In this document: positions 7,505-12,707 of the stretch, in pieces
Position numbering within the stretch: position 1 is the first letter of the stretch
Layout: each line of letters opens with the position of its first letter
Source of the DNA: Thermomucor indicae-seudaticae
Taxonomy: Eukaryota > Mucoromycota > Mucoromycetes > Mucorales > Lichtheimiaceae
Length of the DNA stretch: 12,707 nucleotides
Reading direction: 5' to 3'
Assembly: GCA_000787465.1 (NCBI GenBank)
Contig: JSYX01000792.1
Span: forward strand, 1-12,707
Translations under genes and position numbers: made by a program
Notes under the pieces: model-generated
Seen by the model: only the letters and a program-made list of their open reading frames with translations
What the model was told of the DNA's origin: nothing
The model's database searches: none

Positions 7505-9174
7505 ATGTCGATTCTGACGCCTCCGGTACCATCCCCTGCTAAAGACCGACCCATTGCAACGACTTCAAACTCTCCTTCTTTTCCATTCTATCCGTTAAAT
7601 GTAGCAAGCCATTTCGCACCATGGCAACAACCATATCGATCAATTCACAATAAACGTCAAAAGGCCAAAGAAGTCACTTCGGTCGGTGGCAGTACTGCCA
7701 TTGCCCGGTCGTTGATTATGCAGGGACTCTATTTGTTTTACAGGACACCCGTCAAGGTCCGGCAACCATGTGTATATTTTTAAAAAAAGGGGTAAACAAC
7801 TCATGCATGCACGATATGTTATGTTTATTAGCTTTTCCGTCCGTTGCGCATCGATTATCTTATCATGGCAAGAGCCTTATTACCGCCCGTCGATGAGTCC
7901 TCGTCGAAAAGGCGATTTTCGTTTCGATATACGTCGATCGGGATGATATCTCACGCTGTCAAGACGCAAGGTGTATGTAATATAGAGGAAAGAGGTGAAA
8001 GGAGGCGCGAGTTAACTGATTTGGCATGATATAGTGGAGCTTTATACCAAGGCATATTCTTCCACCGTTGATCGCAAACACAATGATTGGAACTGTTCTT
8101 TATACGACATACATTGCCACCTTACCCTTCTTTCATCCTCCGTCAGCGTACCAGCTTCATCGACCTTTTCCGCCACCTCCGTTCTCATCCGTATTCATGG
8201 CAGGTAAGCGATCTTTCTTCACATGGACGAAGGAAGCATTTGTCTAAAAGCTGGAGGGGAAATAAGGTTGTTTGGCAGGTGCGATGCAATCGATTGTTGC
8301 AGCACCATTGGATTCAGTCAAGATTCGGTTCGAAGTCAGTGATTTATTGGAAGGCAAGCATCGATCCATGTATCAGTTTGCAAAGTCGACCTTGAAAGAG
8401 CTGGGTATTGCCAGTGCATACCGAGGGTTTACCTTGACTCTGCTAAGGGTATGTATCTATACATATGTCTCTTAATCCCACGAATACTTGAAGGATAGGG
8501 AGATTGATGAATGAGTGCATTAGGATTCGCTCGCTTGTGGATTGTTTTTTGCAACGTTCGAATGGGTAAAGCAGCAAGGATATTACTACTTTTTGGATGA
8601 AATGTACGGACTCCATGTGGATTCACGGAAGAAGTTGAATGCGCTGGAGATGATGAACAGGACGACAACACAGGACAAAGAAGAAATGATTGCACAGTAC
8701 AAGCCAGTTGTTGCTGTGAAAGAGCGACCGCCACTCATGCTAGAGCCCATGTTTGTGATTCTGGCAGGAGCAGCGGCAGCAGTGGTAAGTTTCAGGTGTG
8801 GATGAAAAAGCGAAGTCTCAGATCTAAATGATTTTGTTGGTGGTTAAAAGGCATATCAAGTCATTGAGCACCCGCTGTCCAAAGTTCATAGCATCTTTTA
8901 CATTGAGGAAGGCCAATCTGAGTTCACACATCGTAATCAGCGAGAATCTGTGCATGAACTGTATCGACGGACATGGGAACAGTGCAAACTTCAAGTACGC
9001 ATGAATGGCGATAGTTGGAGGCGGTTCCTGTACCAAGAATTTGGCAGTACAGTGATCAAAGTGGTTCCTGCGACGAGTGTTGGCTTTCTTGTGTTTGAAC
9101 TTGTCAAGCGCGAAGTAGATTTCAGAAGCCCACATTTTGAAGAAGAATATGAAGCCATAGACGATATCAATTAA
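7505..9174 (+). CDS. Divergent mitochondrial carrier (SLC25-type) protein, six exons
   Basis: Exons: 7505-7771, 7832-7972, 8035-8203, 8279-8448, 8524-8784, 8851-9174; 443 residues. Introns are 60-75 nt with good ends: GTATAT/ATTAG, GTATGT/TATAG, GTAAGC/GGCAG, GTATGT/ATTAG, GTAAGT/AAAAG; every junction keeps the frame. The first donor is uncertain: ending exon 1 at 7756 (438 residues) would give PVK-LFRPLRIDYL, which fits better as protein but uses a weak GTCCGG donor. The carrier signature PLDSVKIR (P-x-D-x-x-K-x-R) is near residue 200, preceded by a helix-like stretch ANTMIGTVLYTTYIATL. The first repeat (RTPVK) and third (HPLSKVHS) are degenerate, and the C-terminus has VVPATSVGFLVFELVKRE, the usual last transmembrane helix. 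Family role: transport across, or structural function in, a mitochondrial membrane. The substrate cannot be told, and the degenerate repeats suggest a non-classical carrier. Confidence 0.85.
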
Positions 9175-9201
9175 CTTATTCCTTCCCTTCATCCTACTTA
9201 T

Positions 9202-9209
9202 TGTACATA
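9202..9209 (+). promoter_or_regulatory. Puf3-type site UGUANAUA in the carrier 3' UTR
   Basis: TGTACATA starts 28 nt after the stop codon and matches the UGUANAUA element that yeast Puf3 binds in mRNAs of nuclear-encoded mitochondrial proteins. The location fits that role. Its use in this organism is inference, since an eight-base motif can arise by chance. Confidence 0.35.
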
Positions 9210-9550
9210 ATCTTCCCTCCATCCTGGCGCTTGAGGAAAAATTTCTTTGCGCCCGCTCTCCATGTCAGTTTGCGTTCCTTGCTGGTTTGACACTGCGAAC
9301 TTGCAATACGTAATGTTTACCCGGACCTAATCCTCAGCAGCATCGAATTTTAAGCTAACGATGTTTCTGGTTAACGCAAACGGCATTTTCATTCGATTTG
9401 CATGATTCAGGAACAAAGAAACTCCGTTTCGAATCAAGCTCCGTTAAGTCCCACCATGGTTCCCACTGTATGAACCCCCTCTTCCTTGTGCGATCGATCT
9501 GTACGTAGGATAAGGAACGGGAAGAGGGAGCATAAATGCACGATAGAAGC

Positions 9551-9581
9551 ATGGATGGATGGATGAATTAACGGATGGATG
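9551..9581 (+). repeat. Short GGAT (ATGG) microsatellite upstream of RPS7
   Basis: Imperfect tandem GGAT units (three and a half copies, a short interruption, then two more) lie about 55-85 bp before the RPS7 start codon. Probably neutral. Confidence 0.7.
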
Positions 9582-9635
9582 CACACGCACGGTACTCTGG
9601 ACTGATTTGCCTACTCCTGTCATAGAGATAACGCC

Positions 9636-10362
9636 ATGGCCTCGCATAAAATTCAAAAGCTCGCTGGAGCAAAGCCCATTGACGAATTCGAGCTCACTGT
9701 TGCTCAAGCTCTTATTGACTTGGAGAACAACATTCCCGAGCTCAAAAAGGACCTGAAGCCATTGACGATTGCTGGTGCCAAAGAGGTCGATGTCGAAGGT
9801 GGCAAGAAGGCCATTATTATCTTTGTGCCTGTTCCTCAGCAGAAGGCTTACCACAAGATCCAGCAGAGGTTGATTTCTTACTTTTGTTAAAAAACAGAGG
9901 GAGGAAGGGAACAGCAGGAATATTGATCGATTGGAAACATGGTTAGATTGACGCGCGAGTTGGAAAAGAAGTTCTCTGATCGCCATGTCGTGTTTGTTGC
10001 TCAGCGTCGCATTTTACCGAAACCCAGCCGCCGTGAAAACCCCAAGCAGCCTCGCCCTCGGTCTCGCACTCTGACGGCTGTCCACAACGCCATTTTGGAT
10101 GACCTCGTGTATCCAACTGAAATTGTTGGCAAGCGAACTCGCGTCAAGGTCGACGGTACCAAGACTATTAAAGTGTAAGTCAAAAGGAAAGGGCAAGTTG
10201 CGTATTGATGATGGCTTTGCTAAATGGAATGAATTTAGCTTCTTGGATACCAAGGACGCTACGTCACTGGAATATAAGCTTGACACCTTCTCTTCCGTTT
10301 ACAAGAAATTGACTGGCAAGTCTGTTTCTTTTGAATTCCCTGCTGCCGTTGATGTGTTTTAA
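9636..10362 (+). CDS. RPS7: 40S ribosomal protein S7 (eS7), three exons
   Basis: Exons: 9636-9868, 9947-10174, 10239-10362; 194 residues, the usual length for eukaryotic eS7. Introns are 78 nt (GTTGAT to GTTAG) and 64 nt (GTAAGT to TTTAG), both phase 2, restoring the conserved joins [19 protein letters not shown] and TKTIKV-FLDTKDA. Unmistakable family blocks include [65 protein letters not shown] and [11 protein letters not shown]. The start sits in a strong context (GCCATGG). eS7 is a structural protein of the small ribosomal subunit and is needed for processing of the 18S rRNA precursor. A transposase pseudogene lies immediately downstream in the opposite direction, so the 3' UTR must be very short or run into it. 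No AATAAA is present directly after the stop. Confidence 0.98.
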
Positions 10363-10390
10363 GACAAGAATACACTAATTTCATCGCCGT

Positions 10391-11140
10391 TCATTCCCTG
10401 ATGAGTTGTGTTTTAACGGACGTTTGCTGCATTTGGAAGATGTGATTAAAGCGCTGGACAATGTTACTGCTTTGCATAGTCGTGCTCTCTCGGTCAACCT
10501 CACTAACAGCCACTTCTTCTTGGAGAGGTATATGCTCCATCAGATTGGACGCCACCGGCAGATTTATCTTTCTCTTTAGTGGGTACATGTGCTTACAAGG
10601 CTTTCTGCGCTGGTTGAAGTCAAAGCACATGCATGACCTAATACTGCCATTGCCCACTTGCACCATATACGAAACGTCTTCTTGTGCGAAAGATGATACA
10701 ACATAAAGACATCGCGCAAGCATCTGTATCATTTCTTAAAGCCTGTCAGCTACCATGGCGTCTGCGTCAATTTCTAGTTTGCGTCGTTGTCTTTCTTCTG
10801 GAACCCATTCGGCCTATTCCTAGTGTTATGCGTTCGACTTCTTTCTTTCGGTCGAACACCACGTCTTTTGTCAGAACGAAAATCAGCTTCTCAAGTCGTC
10901 TATTTCTCGTACTCGTCAGATGCGTTGACTTCAACTTATTATGCCATGATTCAATGTAGTTGGTTGTCTTCACGGCTTGGAAATCGGTCGATGAAAAGCT
11001 TGACACCATTTCTTATAGTTTTAGCCTGATATCTACTGCCTTTCGAGATACTCTATGAACGCCTTAAACTGCGACCATTTCTCTCGGAAAGCATGTAGCT
11101 TTATGGAGAAGCTTGGTTTATTTTCCTCGTACATCATTCA
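10391..11140 (-). pseudogene. Decayed MULE-type transposase C-terminal half with SWIM zinc finger
   Basis: On the minus strand, in order: about 11137-11010, a frame with LHAFREKWSQFKAFIEYLER broken by two stops; 11009-10767, with the family block TTNYIESWHNKLKSTHL and a following LIFVLTKDVVFD; about 10766-10735, a short stretch in another frame; and 10732-10391, with VSYMVQVGNGSIRSCMC and the SWIM motif C-x-C-x9-C-x-H (CMC...CKHM). The order matches the C-terminal part of MULE transposases in fungi: (T)NN.IESWHN..K, a helical linker, then SWIM. There are at least two frameshifts and two in-frame stops. The catalytic DDE part that should lie upstream is not recognisable. A weak Cys-containing stretch near 11575-11490 might be the N-terminal zinc domain. 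SWIM fingers bind DNA or protein in these transposases. Confidence 0.8.
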
Positions 11141-12033
11141 ATGCAAGGCGCTCATTATTGCACCAAGACGTTGAATGTTATCTTAGCTCTGTACTATTTT
11201 GATAGAACACATGCTCATATTTCCCGGGTTCTATTGATTTGCAATGATCTTTTCACTCAGTCTCAAGCAAATCAATAAAGTTATCATCTATACATGACAA
11301 CTTACGTTGTAGAATGTAGCAAAGTGCAAGATCTAGTGCTATAAAAGCCAAACTTTAATGGCAGACCGCAGACTCGACGTGTAACAACCCATCAGGCATC
11401 TTGCAGCTGGCTATACGGTTAAAGTATGCCCTGAAGCACCAAGCCCTTGACAAGTAATATTGCAAAAGTACCCGCATTACTGGGTATTATTATTGATTCT
11501 GATGCGCTTTCGATGTGGTGGGACAGCCAGTTTCAAGTCCGAGTCGCCTGTGCGAATTGATTTTGGGCTGCCCTTCCTTTCTTCAGTTTTTTCGCAACTG
11601 ATTGCACTCCTAATGGCTGCCGGCTAATCTAAGTGGTCGTCGCATGCAAGGAAAATGTTATCCACGAGCACAATGAATCTTCATCGTTCTGCAATAATGG
11701 TTCAAGCAATGGAAACTGCAGCTAGCTTTAAAATTGAAAGCGACTATGCAGATAATACCGCTGCGATCCCGAGGTCGATGCCGAAGCTGCGACGCGGTGC
11801 CGTACTTTGCGGCAGCCAAGAAACCGTATGTAGCTGCAATGACGAGTTCGGGAAGCTGCTTACCATAGCGTTACGAGTACAAGGAGGATTTTTGGGTGCA
11901 TCGCGCAAACGATCTGGCCACGATCCGCCATCCCTTATAAACCGAGAGAATTCCTGACGGTCTACAATCACATATTCCGTCTCACGTGTTTTCTTCATTG
12001 CATTAATAGAACTTTATTGTTTTGTTTAGTGTT
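11141..12033. other. Probably transposon-derived flank, no gene supported
   Basis: The minus strand continues from the MULE relic but I cannot identify its catalytic domain. Overlapping plus (11655-11957) and minus (11744-11998) open frames exist and match no family I know. I see no tRNA or other RNA gene. The stretch could hold the eroded 5' half of the transposon. Confidence 0.4.
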
Positions 12034-12074
12034 AGAGAAAGAGAAAGAGAGAGAGAAATAGTAAGAGAGAGCGC
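12034..12074 (+). repeat. GA-rich purine microsatellite
   Basis: A nearly pure purine run of AGAGAAAG and GAGAGA units, broken only by a TAGT-like interruption near 12060. It is a simple-sequence repeat with no sign of function. Confidence 0.8.
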
Positions 12075-12707
12075 TTAAAAGGGTCTATCCAGGGAATAAA
12101 TCAGTCGTATCATCTTTGGACCTGTGGGTGAGTATACTCCAGAAATCATCCTACGGTACGAGCAGTCTACAAGGAATGATGACAAAGCGTATCGGCTATG
12201 CTTCAAACATGTAAAGGTTCTTTTACAGACAGCCCCAAACATGCGGTCGATGCAACGACATAAGACAGTTCTTCTTCATATCCACCACAACCATGCTGTC
12301 GAACAACCAGCTCAACGAAATTGAAGCACTGTAAGTGACGATTTGAACCACACTGAGATGTTTCCATCGACTTACGGCTCCACAATTTATGTACGAAATG
12401 TCATCGATGGCCCATGCTACATGCCGGCGAGTAGGGAACCCAAAGGAACCAGTTGTTCGTGGATAGAGTGGTAACAATACATGCCCTGACCATTTTGTAC
12501 TGCATGCCGCGCACCTTTTGCTTTTCTGACGGATGGCGATCGAAAGATCTCTATCTCTAGTATTCGATGCTCCTTGTCATCAAACCAGTCATCAAGATCG
12601 GTATGAATTACAAATGGTGGGAATTTGCGTTACATGTGCCACCACGACAGCTGGAACTTTATTCTATTCGCATCGAGCATGAGTGACCACGTTTGAGCTC
12701 GTATCCC
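12075..12707. other. Window end: no supported gene; some open minus-strand frames
   Basis: The minus strand is open for 70 codons from 12629 to a TAG at 12417-12419 without an initial ATG (containing FVIHTDLDDWFDDKEHRILE), and overlapping minus frames run at 12223-12477 and 12203-12385. The composition looks protein-like, but I recognise no family and see no consistent splice joins. The sequence may be another decayed element or the edge of a gene that continues beyond the window. Confidence 0.3.

Larger units (their letters stand above)
9175..9635 (+). promoter_or_regulatory. Carrier 3' UTR and RPS7 promoter region
   Basis: This 461-bp gap holds the 3' end of the carrier gene and the upstream region of RPS7. 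There is no AATAAA close to the carrier stop. A CATAAAT at about 9531 might serve as a TATA-like box. Short upstream ATGs occur at 9551-9581 but may lie before the transcription start. No gene is seen on either strand; long open frames on the minus strand here are antisense shadows of RPS7 and its flank. Confidence 0.45.

Noticed and set aside
9444..9986. 180-codon minus-strand frame across the RPS7 start
   Set aside because: It is antisense to RPS7 exon 1 and its intron; RPS7 is unambiguous on the plus strand.
10175..10238. TGATGATG in RPS7 intron 2 as a possible box C/D snoRNA
   Set aside because: The intron is only 64 nt, the C box is not exact (T before TGATGA) and no D box pairs with it.
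11521..11560. TTTCAAGTCC resembling a tRNA B box
   Set aside because: No matching A box, acceptor stem or cloverleaf can be drawn around it.

Overview
The window looks like nuclear DNA of a fungus, probably an early-diverging (Mucoromycota-like) one. The evidence is a 40S ribosomal protein eS7 gene of fungal type, very short spliceosomal introns (about 55-80 nt) with GTATGT/GTAAGT donors and CTAAC/CTGAT branch sites, moderate GC, and decayed DNA transposons of the kinds common in these genomes. The lineage is inference; the eukaryotic, intron-bearing character is visible directly. There is no bacterial, plasmid or phage signature, CRISPR array, rRNA or tRNA.

Layout. 1-786: upstream region of an HMG-box locus, with a possible relic on the minus strand. 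787-1920: an HMG-box type gene on the plus strand, as two reading frames in the same phase split by a single TAA; either an intron spans the stop or the gene is broken. 1921-6400: a long gene-poor block. It holds a complete non-autonomous pogo/Tigger-like element (2584-3295) with TA duplications, and a badly decayed minus-strand transposon gene (about 5010-6148) that resembles fungal proteins combining a DUF6729-type zinc-binding domain with an RNase H-like domain.

6400-10362 is a compact plus-strand gene island. It contains a previously hidden five-exon gene for an unrecognised 169-residue protein (6629-7396), a six-exon divergent mitochondrial carrier gene (7505-9174) starting only 108 bp later, and the three-exon RPS7 gene (9636-10362). 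All exon phases join without stops, which is the main evidence for these models. 10391-11140 is a convergent minus-strand MULE-type transposase pseudogene with a SWIM zinc finger; its frame ends 28 bp from the RPS7 stop codon. 11141-12707 shows no gene I can support, only a GA-rich microsatellite and scattered open frames.

The genes do not form an operon-like functional unit. The sequence reads as a small housekeeping gene island surrounded by transposon remains. I see no clear new defence or mobile system. The items most worth checking are the hidden five-exon gene, the stop-split HMG gene and the two decayed transposase genes.
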